Shown here in pieces: positions 17,269 to 26,689 of a stretch of DNA of 49,198 nt. Below the pieces are notes generated by a model. It was not told the origin of the DNA. It saw only the letters and a list, made by a program, of their open reading frames with translations, and did not search any database. The DNA lies in NCBI GenBank assembly GCA_934725735.1, contig CAKVCP010000003.1, forward strand, positions 1-49,198, given 5' to 3'. Each line of letters opens with the position of its first letter. The stretch's first letter is position 1. The position numbers and the translations under genes were made by a program. The stretch comes from an uncultured Thermoguttaceae bacterium (GTDB lineage Bacteria > Planctomycetota > Planctomycetia > Pirellulales > Thermoguttaceae).

Positions 17269-18483
17269 ATGAACGTTTGGAACAAAGTTTTGATGGCGTT
17301 GATAACGATCGAGTGCGTCGTTTTCGGTATTTTCGCCGCCAATAGATACAATCTGACGAAGACGGAAACGGCGAAGATCGAGAAACTCGAATCGGATCTC
17401 GCGCAGACGCTTGAAGCCGTTCAGAAGCTTCGTTGCGAACTTTACGGCGGATTTGAATCCGTCGAATCCTGGACCGACCAGGGTTTAATTGGACAATTAG
17501 AATATATGCGTCGTCTTCAGAATGGCGAAGCGTTTATGAATTGCCAGCCGACGTCGGCGAACGTCGACGCGCAGACGCAGCAGGCGTCCGTCGCGTTCTC
17601 CGTCTCCGAGCAGGACAAAACGACGGCTTTCCGTCCCGGCTCCATCGCTTTCGTCTTTGACGCGGGCGCTCCCGTCGCCGCGGCTCCTGCCGCCGATGCC
17701 GCCGCCGACGAAACCGCTCAAGCGTCCGTCGCCGCTCCTTATACCTTCCTCGGCGCCTTTGCCGTCGCCAGCGCGACCGCGACTCAGGTTAATCTGACCT
17801 CCGTCGGCTCCGCCTCCGCTGAAGAAATCAAAGCGCTTCAGGATTCTGCGCGTAGCGGAAACTCCTGGGTCGTCTACGCCGATCGTCTTCCGATCGACTC
17901 GCCGGACGACGTCGCGCTCTTCGCTAGCGAAAACGATGAACTCGTCGCCGCCATTTCCGACGAATCGCGCGCCTTCTGCTTCAAGACGCTGACCGTCGAC
18001 GAAGCGGCTCTCGCGACCGACGATACCGTTCGTCTTCCCGTCGATTTCCAAGGCTCCCTCGATTATCAGTGGAGCGTTCGCGATCGCGAGAATATTGTCA
18101 ACGCGCGTCGCACCGCTGCGGTCGCCACTCTCTCCAACGTCATCGCCGACCAAGTTGTCGCGATTGGGGACGAACCGACCGATCAGAAAATTCTTGACCT
18201 CGACAACTGGGACGCGATTTACGCCGCCGCCGTCGCTCGCAAAAGAGTCGACTCTTGGCGCGAAAACATCGAGACGACCCGCGCGGCTCTCGCTCGTATG
18301 AACGGTTATTGCAACCTCGCGAAGAAGATTCTTGACGCCGCCGAGGATGGCGTCGCCGCCTGTGAAAAGGCGATCGAACAGAAGTTGGCGGAGAACGCCG
18401 AACTCGCCGCCAAGATCGCTTGGGCTCAGTTCGCCGCTTACGAAAAGCTTAACGCTCAGTCGCAAACCGCCGCTAACAACTGA
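17269..18483 (+). CDS. Membrane-anchored protein with coiled coils, unknown function
   Basis: I do not recognise this gene. The ATG at 17269 has GGAG eight bases upstream. The 404-residue protein has one N-terminal hydrophobic helix (about 7-24, ALITIECVVFGIFAANRY), then a heptad-rich coiled coil (about 30-60, KIEKLESDLAQTLEAVQKL). An Ala/Pro-rich stretch (about 128-150) leads to a central region with beta character, and a C-terminal helical region (about 320-395) is rich in Ala, Glu and Lys. The topology suggests an anchor with an extracytoplasmic coiled-coil domain, as in structural or scaffold proteins. It has its own promoter and a strong terminator, so it is probably monocistronic. Confidence 0.7.
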   Translation: MNVWNKVLMALITIECVVFGIFAANRYNLTKTETAKIEKLESDLAQTLEAVQKLRCELYGGFESVESWTDQGLIGQLEYMRRLQNGEAFMNCQPTSANVDAQTQQASVAFSVSEQDKTTAFRPGSIAFVFDAGAPVAAAPAADAAADETAQASVAAPYTFLGAFAVASATATQVNLTSVGSASAEEIKALQDSARSGNSWVVYADRLPIDSPDDVALFASENDELVAAISDESRAFCFKTLTVDEAALATDDTVRLPVDFQGSLDYQWSVRDRENIVNARRTAAVATLSNVIADQVVAIGDEPTDQKILDLDNWDAIYAAAVARKRVDSWRENIETTRAALARMNGYCNLAKKILDAAEDGVAACEKAIEQKLAENAELAAKIAWAQFAAYEKLNAQSQTAANN

Positions 18484-18510
18484 CCTGAACCTCTGCGTCC
18501 CGAATATGAC

Positions 18511-18552
18511 AATAAAAAACGCCTGCGAGTTGATCGTAGGCGTTTTTTTATT
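18511..18552. terminator. Strong bidirectional terminator
   Basis: An almost perfect 18-base stem (18511-18528 with 18534-18552) with a five-base loop, flanked by A and T runs, lies between convergent genes ending at 18483 and 18600. Confidence 0.9.
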
Positions 18553-18599
18553 GTCGATTTTGCGAGAGTAAGACGCGCTCCCCGTCCGAAACGCGTCCC

Positions 18600-19133
18600 T
18601 TAATCTTCGATCCCGCCGTATTCGTAATCGGACGTCTCCATCGCGTCAAACTCTTTTTCGAGTTCTTCGACGGTGGGGACTCTCGCGTCGCCGAGTTCTC
18701 CGCAAGAAGCGGAGGCGCCGCTCTTGGTAGAACCTTTGCCCCCGTTCTTCTCCTTTTCTTTCTTGTACGCTTCTTGACGAAGCTTTTCGCGCTGGAGTTC
18801 TTCCTGTTCGAGCTCTTCTTCGATTTCGTCGAAACCTTCGTCCGGAAGTTCGTCAAAATCCACGTTAAACTCGTCGTCGAAGTCGTCTTCTTCCGGATTC
18901 GGCGCGCGACTGACCCCGTTTTGGAACGCGTAGGGATCGAGGTAAAAGCGCTCGTTCGGATCAAGGGCCGGTCTTTCGGCTTGCCCATCCTCTTGGAGAG
19001 AATATGTTTCCAAACGGCGACGTTCTTCAAACCTTACGCTCTCAAACGAGTTGCCGGAGCGCCAATCGACTCGAATGTCGACCGACTCTTCTTTGACTCG
19101 CGTCGTTTTCTTGGATTTACAAACCTCTTTCAT
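18600..19133 (-). CDS. Acidic, largely disordered cytoplasmic protein, unknown function
   Basis: I do not recognise this gene. The ATG at 19133 has AAAGGA with good spacing and a matched promoter just upstream. The 177 residues begin with basic and polar sequence, then a very acidic region (about 80-110, PEEDDFDDEFNVDFDELPDE), a Glu/Lys-rich helix (about 105-130) and a Ser/Gly segment, ending in an acidic tail with tyrosines (SDYEYGGIED). There is no signal peptide or membrane segment. It looks like a disordered protein with a short helical segment. An overlapping frame on the same strand is also open, but lacks a start signal. Confidence 0.65.
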   Translation of the reverse strand: MKEVCKSKKTTRVKEESVDIRVDWRSGNSFESVRFEERRRLETYSLQEDGQAERPALDPNERFYLDPYAFQNGVSRAPNPEEDDFDDEFNVDFDELPDEGFDEIEEELEQEELQREKLRQEAYKKEKEKNGGKGSTKSGASASCGELGDARVPTVEELEKEFDAMETSDYEYGGIED

Positions 19134-19454
19134 GCATTCTGTCCTTTACGGTTGCGTCGATTAAGACTAATCGCGCCGCATTATAATACGCTATTGTTGG
19201 CGTGAAAAGAGTTAGAAAAGAACTTTTCACTTTTTTCTTAATAATATTCGTCGTTTTTCTTCAAATCCTTCATTGCCTTTCGCCACTTTTCTCAAATCAT
19301 TACAATAGACCTTTCTTAGAAAAAGGAAACGTCCCCGTGTTATTTTTCATAACGCCTATTATAATCAGGAGGAAGCGTTCTGTTGTAAACGCTTGGCGAG
19401 GTCGGCGCGCGCGTCTCCTCGCCAATAGTCGACATTTTTTAAGGGAATTTAACG
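19134..19454. other. Divergent intergenic region upstream of aspS
   Basis: This 321-base AT-rich gap carries the promoter of the minus-strand acidic-protein gene at 19180-19208. Towards aspS a TATAAT occurs at 19360-19365, followed by AGGAGG at 19367-19372, which lies too far from the aspS start to serve it. No RNA gene or ORF is convincing. Confidence 0.6.
19180..19208 (-). promoter_or_regulatory. Promoter of the acidic-protein gene
   Basis: Read on the minus strand, TTTTCA (19203-19208) is followed by a 17-base spacer and a perfect TATAAT (19180-19185). The predicted transcript start is about 40 bases upstream of the ATG at 19133. Confidence 0.6.
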
Positions 19455-21248
19455 GTGTATCGAACAAATACCTGCGGCGAACTGGGCCGCAACAACGTGG
19501 GCGAGGTCGTGACGATCGCGGGATGGGTGGATTCTGCGCGCGACCACAGCGGCGTCTTCTTTGTCAATCTGCGCGATCGCTACGGGAAGACTCAAACGGT
19601 CTTTGACGCGGCCGCCGATCACGATCTCTTCCAACTCGTTAAGACGCTCCATAACGAAGACGTCGTTCAAATTACCGGAGAGGTTTTGGCAAGACCCGAG
19701 GGACTCGTCAATCCCGAAATGAAGACCGGCGAGATCGAAATTCGCGCCACGAAACTCGTCGTTCTCAATCGTTCGGAGCCCGTCCCCTTCCTCCCGTCCG
19801 CCCCCGAGGTTCCCTCCGAGGAAATGCGACTCAAACACCGCTATATCGACCTGCGCCGTCCCGAAATGCAGCGCGTTCTCACGCTCCGTCACCGCATCAC
19901 GAAGACGCTGCGCGACTATTTCGACGAAAACGGCTTCCTCGAAGTTGAAACGCCGATCCTCGGTAAAAGCACCCCCGAAGGCGCGCGCGACTACCTCGTC
20001 CCCAGCCGCGTCACTCAAGGCGCGTTCTACGCCCTCCCGCAGTCTCCGCAGCTCTATAAGCAGCTCCTTATGATCGCCGGTTACGACCGCTACGTTCAGG
20101 TCGCGCGCTGCTTCCGCGACGAAGACCTCCGCGCCGACCGACAGCCCGAATTCACACAACTCGACCTCGAAATGTCGTTCGTCGAGATGGAAGACGTTAT
20201 CAATCTCGTCAGCAAGCTCGTTCAGCGCCTCATGAAGGAGATCAAGGGCGTCGATATTCCTCTTCCGCTCCCGCGCATCACCTACGACGAAGCGATGGAG
20301 CGTTTCGGTCACGACGCTCCCGATCTGCGCTTTGGCATGGAGCTCAAAGACGTCACCGATATCGCGAAGACCGTCGATTTCAAGGTCTTCCGCTCCGTCG
20401 CGGAAAACGGCGGACGCGTCCGCGGTATCAACGTCAAGAACGCCGCCGACAAGTATAGCCGCAAAGATATCGACAACCTCACCTCCTGGACTGCGGAACA
20501 GTTTGGCGCGAAGGGGATCGTCTGGTTCAAGGTCGACGCCGAAGGCAAATTGACCGGTTCCAGCGCGAAGAACTTCTCTGCGGAAGCGCTCGAAGCGATC
20601 GGGAAGAAACTCGAAGTCGAAGCGAACGACTTGCTCCTCTTCTCCTGCGGCGACTTCAACCTGACTTGCCGCGTCTTGAACGGGTTGCGTCGTCGTCTCG
20701 CCGCCGAACTCAAACTTTACGATCCCGAAGAGATGAACTTCTGTTGGGTCGTGAAGTTCCCGATGTTCCACTGGGACGAAGAAGAGAATCGTTGGGTCGC
20801 GGAGCACCATCCTTTCACGGCGCCCCTCGTCGAAGACCTCGCGAAACTCGACGGCGACGACGAAGCGATCAGCTCGATCCGCGCTCAGGCGTACGACCTC
20901 GTTCTCAACGGCTTTGAAGCGGGCGGCGGCACGATTCGTATCCACGACCCCGAGATTCAGAACAAAGTGTTCGGTTTGCTCGGAATGACGCGCGAACAGG
21001 CGCGGGAGCAGTTCGGCTTCCTCGTCGACGCGTTGCAGTTCGGCGCTCCTCCTCACGGAGGCCTCGCGCTCGGTTTGGATCGCGTCGTCATGCTCTTTGC
21101 GGGCGTTGACAATATCCGCGACTGCATCGCGTTCCCGAAGACGACAAAGGCGAGCGACTTGATGACGGGCGCGCCGGCGGAAGTCGCGCAGAAGCAGCTC
21201 GACGAACTCGCGATTAAGTCGACGCTTCCTCCGAAGAAGGAAGATTGA
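19455..21248 (+). CDS. aspS: Aspartyl-tRNA synthetase
   Basis: AspRS is a class II synthetase that charges tRNA-Asp in the cytoplasm. The 597-residue protein has the N-terminal OB-fold anticodon domain (GEVVTIAGWVDSARDHSGVFFVNLRDR) and the class II core with FLEVETPILGKSTPEGARDYLVPSR. Motif 2 is RCFRDEDLRADRQPEFTQLDLE. The bacterial GAD insertion lies at about 290-420, and motif 3 is GLALGLDRVVMLFAG. GTG at 19455 is the only reasonable start; the upstream AAGGGAA is a fair ribosome-binding site. Whether the enzyme is discriminating or also charges tRNA-Asn cannot be judged here. It heads a run of four housekeeping genes on the plus strand. Confidence 0.97.
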   Translation: MYRTNTCGELGRNNVGEVVTIAGWVDSARDHSGVFFVNLRDRYGKTQTVFDAAADHDLFQLVKTLHNEDVVQITGEVLARPEGLVNPEMKTGEIEIRATKLVVLNRSEPVPFLPSAPEVPSEEMRLKHRYIDLRRPEMQRVLTLRHRITKTLRDYFDENGFLEVETPILGKSTPEGARDYLVPSRVTQGAFYALPQSPQLYKQLLMIAGYDRYVQVARCFRDEDLRADRQPEFTQLDLEMSFVEMEDVINLVSKLVQRLMKEIKGVDIPLPLPRITYDEAMERFGHDAPDLRFGMELKDVTDIAKTVDFKVFRSVAENGGRVRGINVKNAADKYSRKDIDNLTSWTAEQFGAKGIVWFKVDAEGKLTGSSAKNFSAEALEAIGKKLEVEANDLLLFSCGDFNLTCRVLNGLRRRLAAELKLYDPEEMNFCWVVKFPMFHWDEEENRWVAEHHPFTAPLVEDLAKLDGDDEAISSIRAQAYDLVLNGFEAGGGTIRIHDPEIQNKVFGLLGMTREQAREQFGFLVDALQFGAPPHGGLALGLDRVVMLFAGVDNIRDCIAFPKTTKASDLMTGAPAEVAQKQLDELAIKSTLPPKKED

Positions 21249-21265
21249 GAGCGGCTTGAGATCTA

Positions 21266-21289
21266 GGCTCCGCGCTGCGCGGAGCCCTT
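21266..21289 (+). terminator. GC hairpin between aspS and purine nucleoside phosphorylase
   Basis: GGCTCCGCG (21266-21274) and CGCGGAGCC (21278-21286) form a perfect nine-base stem with a CTG loop, followed by only three T. It may be a weak terminator or an mRNA-processing hairpin. Confidence 0.5.
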
Positions 21290-21308
21290 TCCTAGAACGG
21301 ACGACGTT

Positions 21309-22127
21309 ATGACGGAATATGATATGATTCAAGAGGCGGTCGCGACGATTCGCGCGCGGTGGTCCAAGCAAGCGGACGTCGGGATTATTCTCGGCACCGG
21401 GCTCGGCGCTCTCGCGGATCGAATATCCGCCGACGCGACGATTCCTTACGAAGAAATTCCCCACTTTGCTCGATCGACGGTCGAGTTTCACGCGGGCCGA
21501 CTGATTCTCGGCTCCCTCGAAGGAAAGACCGTCGTCGCGATGCAGGGACGTTTTCACTACTACGAGGGATTTTCGCCCAAACAAATCGTCTTCCCCGTGA
21601 GGGTGATGCGCGCGCTCGGCGCCGAGACGCTGATCGTTTCGAACGCGTGCGGGGGCTTGAATCCCCAGTTTCGCGCGGGCGATTTGATGCTGATAGAGGA
21701 TCATATCAATCTTCAGGGCGCGAATCCTCTGATCGGACCGAACGACGATCGCCTCGGGCCGCGTTTTCCGGATATGATCGAGCCGTATTCGCGGCGTCTT
21801 TTGGAGCTTGCGCAAGATACGGCGCTCTCTAAGGGGATTGCGACGCATACGGGCGTTTACGTCGCGGTCGCTGGCCCGAACCTCGAGACGCGCGCGGAAT
21901 ATCGCTTCCTGCGCGCGATCGGCGCCGACGCGGTCGGAATGTCGACCGTTCCCGAAGTTCTCGCCGCCGTCCACATGAGCATGCGCGTCTTGGGGATCTC
22001 CTGCGTCACCGACATGGGACTTCCCGACGCGTTGGAGCCCGCGAATCTTCAGCGCATCCTCGAGAACGCGGCGAAGGCCGAGCCGAAGATGAATGAAATT
22101 ATATGCGGCGTATTGAAGAGAATTTAG
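21309..22127 (+). CDS. Purine nucleoside phosphorylase (trimeric PNP class)
   Basis: The enzyme cleaves purine nucleosides with phosphate, releasing base and ribose 1-phosphate for salvage. The 272-residue protein fits the low-molecular-mass trimeric class. IILGTGLGALAD is the phosphate-binding loop. QGRFHYYEGFSP, NACGGLNPQFRAGDLMLIEDHIN, GVYVAVAGPNLETRAEYRFLR and GADAVGMSTVPEVLAA are family signatures. Substrate preference (guanosine/inosine or 5'-methylthioadenosine) is not settled from sequence. The gene lies between aspS and ileS and near purN, so it may take part in purine supply. Confidence 0.93.
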   Translation: MTEYDMIQEAVATIRARWSKQADVGIILGTGLGALADRISADATIPYEEIPHFARSTVEFHAGRLILGSLEGKTVVAMQGRFHYYEGFSPKQIVFPVRVMRALGAETLIVSNACGGLNPQFRAGDLMLIEDHINLQGANPLIGPNDDRLGPRFPDMIEPYSRRLLELAQDTALSKGIATHTGVYVAVAGPNLETRAEYRFLRAIGADAVGMSTVPEVLAAVHMSMRVLGISCVTDMGLPDALEPANLQRILENAAKAEPKMNEIICGVLKRI

Positions 22128-22235
22128 AAAGCTTTCCCCTCTTCTCGACGCGGCGGCGATCTTTGCGCCTGCGCCGGACTTCGAACGCGAGGCGGCGGCG
22201 ATCAAAATATTGGCAGTTTTATTAAGGATCACCAT

Positions 22236-25200
22236 ATGGCGAACGAACAACCTAATTCTGACGTTTCGAGCGAATCGCTCCTCTCAACGAGCGCAAACTT
22301 TCCGCAGAACGAAGAATTGATTATCAAACGATGGCGTGAACTTGGCGTCTATCAGGAATCTTTAAAGAGACGTCGAGAATCGAACAAAGGCTCTTTTGTC
22401 TTCTATGAAGGCCCTCCCACCGCCAACGGAATCCCGCACCCCGGCCACTGCCTCACGCGCGCAATGAAAGACCTCTATCCACGTTACAAGACGATGAAAG
22501 GGTATTTCTGCGAACGAAAAGCCGGTTGGGACACTCACGGACTTCCCGTCGAAGTCGAAGTCGGTAAGGAGCTCGTGAAAGAAGGGTTGATTAAGGAGAA
22601 TTCGAAGGAAGAAATCGAGCGTTTCGGCCTCGAACCCTTCGTCCATCGTTGCATCGCCAACGTCTTCCGCTACACGTCGCAGTGGGAAGAATTGACCGAG
22701 CGCATCGGCTTCTGGGTCGATTTGCGCAACGCGTACGTCACCTATCACCGTTCTTTCGTCGAAAGCGTTTGGTTTGCGCTGAAAAACTTCTTCGATCGCG
22801 GGCTCCTCTATCAGGGACACAAGATCGTTTGGTGGTGGGCGCAAGGGGGCACGGCGCTTTCTTCCGGCGAAGTGGGGCAGGGGTATCGTCAAGTCGGCGA
22901 TCCTAGCGTCTTTGTGCGCTGTCCGATCGTCAACGAATCGGGCGATTCCAAGTGGGACGCCGTCGACCTCCTCGTCTGGACGACCACGCCGTGGACTCTC
23001 CCCAGCAACCAGTTCGTCGCGGTTCATCCCGATCTCGAATACTCCGTAATCAAGCTGACGACGAAAGAGGGCGTCGAGGATACGCGCGCGATGATCGTCG
23101 CGTCCGCGCTCGTCGATACCGTCGCGTCGAAGATCAAGGCGACGACGAACGTCCTTTTCACCTGCAAAGGCTCCGAACTTCTCGACAAACGTTATCAACC
23201 GCCCTTCGACTGCTTCTACAAGGAACAGGGCTCCCTCAAAGGCCGACTCAAAGACGGGGGCGAGATTTACCGCGCGTGGCGCGTCGTTCCCGCGACTTAC
23301 GTCACGATCGATTCCGGAACGGGCCTCGTGCACCAAGCGGGCGCGTTCGGCGAAGACGACTTCAACGTCCTAGTGGAACAGCAGGAGCGTTTCGTTGAAG
23401 GGGACGCGCCGGAACTTCTTTGCGCCGTCGCGCCCAACGGTAAATTCACGAGCGTCTTTCCCGAATTCGAAGGCCGCTGGGTCAAAGAAGCGGACAAGGA
23501 TATTATTCGCGCGATGAAGGAACGCGGCGTCCTCTACTGGCAAGAACAGTATCTGCACGACTACCCCTTCTGCTGGCGCGCTCCGAACGACCCGCTTATC
23601 CAGTATCCGCGTCGCAGCTGGTTCGTGCGTACGACGGACTTCACCGAACAGATGCTCGAGAACAACTCGCACATCAACTGGATTCCCGAGCACATTCGCG
23701 ACGGTCGTTTCGGCCACTTCCTTGCCGGAAAGGTCGACTGGGCGCTCTCGCGCGAACGCTATTGGGGCACTCCTCTTCCCGTGTGGGAATGTGAAGAGAC
23801 GGGCTATCAGGAAGCGATCGGCTCTTACGACGAGCTCCTCTCGAAACCCGGCGCCTCGGGCGTCGAGGTCTGGCAAGCGGCGCGCGACGCGGCTAAGAAG
23901 GAGAAGGGGGACGCTTGGACCGAGAAGGACGAAGACCTGTGGAATCACCTGCGCGTTCACAAGCCGTATATCGACGCGGTGACGTATGATTCCCCCAAGG
24001 CGCCTGGAAAGAAGATGCGCCGCGTTCCCGAAGTCATCGACTGCTGGTTCGACTCCGGATCGATGCCCTTCGCGCAGTTCGGGTTCCCGCACGCCGAAGG
24101 TTCCAAGGAACTCTTCGAAGAGCGTTTCCCCGCCGACTTCATCAGCGAAGCGATCGATCAGACGCGCGGTTGGTTCTACTCGCAAGTCGCGATTTCGACC
24201 CTCCTCTTTGGCGACAAAGAGTCGCGCAAGGCGATCGGTATCGACAAGGACTTCCCGCACCCCTTCAAGAATTGCATCGTTCTTGGACTTATGCTCGCCG
24301 AATGGTACGAAAACAACGCCGACAAACTCGACATTCGCCTCACCGAAAAAGAGGCGCTCGAAGCGTTCGGAAAGGGTAAGTTCACGAAGCGCGTCGGCAA
24401 GATGTCCAAGTCCCTCAAGAACTACCGACTTCCCAAAGAGATCTTCGACAAATACGGCGCCGACGCCCTTCGGTGGTACTTCTTCGCCAACCAGGCCCCG
24501 TGGAACTCGATCGTCTACAGCGAGAATTCGATCAAGGATAGCCTCCCCGAATTCATGATTCGCCTCATGAACGTCGTCTCCTTCTTCAAGGTTTACCAGA
24601 AGATCGACGGCTTTGCTCCTGAGCGCGAGTTGGATCTCGCCGCGATCAAAAACGCGGGCTCCATGCTCACGCCGGATGATTTGGCGACGGCGAGTTCGTA
24701 TCGTCCCGTCTCCGAACGCGCGGAGTTGGATCGCTGGCTCTTGAGCGAACTCCATTCGACGGTCAAATTCGTCGACGAACGCCTCGACGCGTACGATCAC
24801 TTTACCGCGTGCGGCAAGATCACCGCGTTTGTCGATTCCTTGTCGAACTGGTACGTGCGTCGTAGTCGCGACCGATTTTGGTCCGGCGAACAGTCGCAGG
24901 CGAAGAAGGACGCTTACTGGACCCTTTACGAGGCGTTAATTACCCTCGCGAAGTTGATCGCTCCTTTCACTCCCTTCATTTCCGAGCGCATTTGGCTCCT
25001 CATGACGGAGAACTTTGGCGACGCGGCGCTTGCGAGCGTGCACTGGTGCGACTATCCCGTCGCGAACGAGAGCGTCGTCGATCCGGTCTTGGCGCGTAAA
25101 ATGGCGCACGTGCGCGAAATCGTCTCCTTGGGACACAACGCGCGAACTTGCGCCAAACTCAAGGTGCGACAGCCTCTGTCGGGTATCGAAGTCGTTTTCG

Positions 25201-25844
25201 TGGACAAAAACGCCAGTTCCGAACTCGTCGACTATATCCCCTTGATCGAAGAAGAATTGAACGTGAAGTCGGTCAACTTCATCGACCGCGCCGACCACTA
25301 CGTTTCGTACGCGATCGTTCCCGATCTCAAGAAGCTCGGTCCGAAACTCGGACGCGCGTTGCCTCTCGTAAAGAAGGCGTTGAACGACCTCGACGGGGCC
25401 GCGGCGAACGCGGAAATGACCGCGAACGGCAAATTGACGTTGGCCTTGTCGGACGGTTCGAGCGTCGAGTTGAGTTCCGACGAAGTTCAAGTGCGTCTCG
25501 TTGCGAAGGAAGGTTTCGCCGCGTCTCAAGGCGCGAGCTGCGTCGTCGTTATCTCGACGGAACTTACTCCCGAGCTTATCGCCGAAGGATTGGCGCGCGA
25601 GTTGGTTCGCGCGATCCAAGATCGTCGTAAGGAGCTTAAATGCGATTACGTCGACCGCATCGCCGTGGGGCTCCAAGGCGCGTCCGACGCGCTTGTCTCC
25701 GCCGTTAAGGACTTCGAGGATTACGTCAAAAACGAGACTCTCGCGTTGGAACTGAGCTTGGAGGCGCTTTCCGACGTCGAAGGCGCGACCGTTAAGATCG
25801 ACGGCGCCGAAGTTTCCTTGTTCGTTAAGACGCTCAGAGCTTAG
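22236..25844 (+). CDS. ileS: Isoleucyl-tRNA synthetase, type 2
   Basis: IleRS is a class I synthetase that charges tRNA-Ile and edits valine. The 1202-residue length and the EGPPTANGIPHPGH signature (HPGH, residues 68-71) place it in the eukaryotic/archaeal-like type 2 clade, which is less sensitive to mupirocin. The KMSKS loop is at residues 722-726. The CP1 editing region includes WTTTPWTLPSNQF and GTGLVHQAGAFGEDD; the proline usual in HxAPAFGEDD is replaced by Gly. The anticodon-binding helices and the long C-terminal domain are present. The start ATG has AGGATCACC upstream. No terminator separates it from purN. Confidence 0.96.
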   Translation: MANEQPNSDVSSESLLSTSANFPQNEELIIKRWRELGVYQESLKRRRESNKGSFVFYEGPPTANGIPHPGHCLTRAMKDLYPRYKTMKGYFCERKAGWDTHGLPVEVEVGKELVKEGLIKENSKEEIERFGLEPFVHRCIANVFRYTSQWEELTERIGFWVDLRNAYVTYHRSFVESVWFALKNFFDRGLLYQGHKIVWWWAQGGTALSSGEVGQGYRQVGDPSVFVRCPIVNESGDSKWDAVDLLVWTTTPWTLPSNQFVAVHPDLEYSVIKLTTKEGVEDTRAMIVASALVDTVASKIKATTNVLFTCKGSELLDKRYQPPFDCFYKEQGSLKGRLKDGGEIYRAWRVVPATYVTIDSGTGLVHQAGAFGEDDFNVLVEQQERFVEGDAPELLCAVAPNGKFTSVFPEFEGRWVKEADKDIIRAMKERGVLYWQEQYLHDYPFCWRAPNDPLIQYPRRSWFVRTTDFTEQMLENNSHINWIPEHIRDGRFGHFLAGKVDWALSRERYWGTPLPVWECEETGYQEAIGSYDELLSKPGASGVEVWQAARDAAKKEKGDAWTEKDEDLWNHLRVHKPYIDAVTYDSPKAPGKKMRRVPEVIDCWFDSGSMPFAQFGFPHAEGSKELFEERFPADFISEAIDQTRGWFYSQVAISTLLFGDKESRKAIGIDKDFPHPFKNCIVLGLMLAEWYENNADKLDIRLTEKEALEAFGKGKFTKRVGKMSKSLKNYRLPKEIFDKYGADALRWYFFANQAPWNSIVYSENSIKDSLPEFMIRLMNVVSFFKVYQKIDGFAPERELDLAAIKNAGSMLTPDDLATASSYRPVSERAELDRWLLSELHSTVKFVDERLDAYDHFTACGKITAFVDSLSNWYVRRSRDRFWSGEQSQAKKDAYWTLYEALITLAKLIAPFTPFISERIWLLMTENFGDAALASVHWCDYPVANESVVDPVLARKMAHVREIVSLGHNARTCAKLKVRQPLSGIEVVFVDKNASSELVDYIPLIEEELNVKSVNFIDRADHYVSYAIVPDLKKLGPKLGRALPLVKKALNDLDGAAANAEMTANGKLTLALSDGSSVELSSDEVQVRLVAKEGFAASQGASCVVVISTELTPELIAEGLARELVRAIQDRRKELKCDYVDRIAVGLQGASDALVSAVKDFEDYVKNETLALELSLEALSDVEGATVKIDGAEVSLFVKTLRA

Positions 25845-25939
25845 CGTTCCTAATACGCGCGTCGCGCGAGTTCTTCGCGTCGACGCGCTTCGCCTTTATT
25901 AAGCCGATATGTCGTTTACTAAATAGGAGTGTGTGCAGA

Positions 25940-26587
25940 ATGACTCTTCATCTCGCCGTTTTGATTTCCGGGCAGGGACGCACCTTGAAGAATCTTCTTG
26001 ACGTGATTGATCGCGGCGAACTCGACGCGACCGTCGATATTGTCATTGCGAGTAAGAAAGACTGCAAAGGTTTGCAGTACGCCGATCAAAAGAAGATCCC
26101 GATTGCAGTTGTCGAAAGCCATATTTACGAGACGAAGGAGGAGTTTAGCGCCGCCGTCTTCAGGGAATGTCGCTCCAGGGCGGTCGACTATGTCGTCATG
26201 GCTGGTTATCTCAAATTTTTGCTCGTTCCGAACGACTTTAACGATCGCGTTCTCAACATTCACCCGTCCCTCATTCCTTCCTTCTGCGGCGCGGGAATGT
26301 ACGGTCGTCGCGTTCACGAGCAAGTTCTCGCGCGCGGCGTGAAGGTTTCCGGCGCGACGGTTCATTTTGTCGACAATATCTACGACAACGGACCGATCAT
26401 CCTTCAGAAAGTGGTTCCCGTTCTTAGCGACGACACCGTCGACTCCCTTAGTGACCGCGTGCTCTTGGAGGCGGAATTCCCCGCTTATCCCGAAGCCCTG
26501 CGTCTTATCTCCGAAGGACGCGTCAAGATCGTCAACCATCCGACGACGGGGGCGCGCACGGTGAAAATTTTGAACGATGCGCAATGA
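25940..26587 (+). CDS. purN: Phosphoribosylglycinamide formyltransferase (folate-dependent)
   Basis: PurN transfers a formyl group from 10-formyl-THF to glycinamide ribonucleotide in de novo purine synthesis. The ATG at 25940 has AGGAG about ten bases upstream; GTG codons at 25929 and 25931 are too close to that site. The 215-residue protein shows LISGQGRTLKNLL, the Asn106-x-His108 motif in NIHPSLIPSF, GMYGRRVHEQVLARGVKVSGATVHFVD and the catalytic Asp149 in IYDNGPII. It is slightly longer than the 190-210 residue norm. A terminator follows. Confidence 0.93.
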   Translation: MTLHLAVLISGQGRTLKNLLDVIDRGELDATVDIVIASKKDCKGLQYADQKKIPIAVVESHIYETKEEFSAAVFRECRSRAVDYVVMAGYLKFLLVPNDFNDRVLNIHPSLIPSFCGAGMYGRRVHEQVLARGVKVSGATVHFVDNIYDNGPIILQKVVPVLSDDTVDSLSDRVLLEAEFPAYPEALRLISEGRVKIVNHPTTGARTVKILNDAQ

Positions 26588-26620
26588 CGAAGACATTACG
26601 CAAAGAGTAGACGTTTTGAC

Positions 26621-26655
26621 GGGAGCGCGCTCTTGTAGCGACGCTCCCTTTTTTA
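26621..26655 (+). terminator. Rho-independent terminator after purN
   Basis: GGGAGCG (26621-26627) pairs with CGCTCCC (26642-26648) and is followed by six T. It closes the aspS-purN stretch. Confidence 0.85.
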
Positions 26656-26689
26656 TATTCTTTCGCTCTTATTAAACAGAATTGAATTC

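Noticed and set aside
18548..19030. 160-codon frame overlapping the acidic-protein gene on the same strand
   Set aside because: It lacks a ribosome-binding site and runs into the terminator. The 18600-19133 frame has both a promoter and a good start.
19449..22250. 933-codon open frame on the minus strand across aspS and the phosphorylase gene
   Set aside because: It is antisense to two certain genes and has no recognisable motif. High CpG and the GNC-like codon pattern keep opposite frames open in this genome.
23370..24800. 476-codon minus-strand frame inside ileS
   Set aside because: It is antisense to conserved synthetase motifs and has no start signal.
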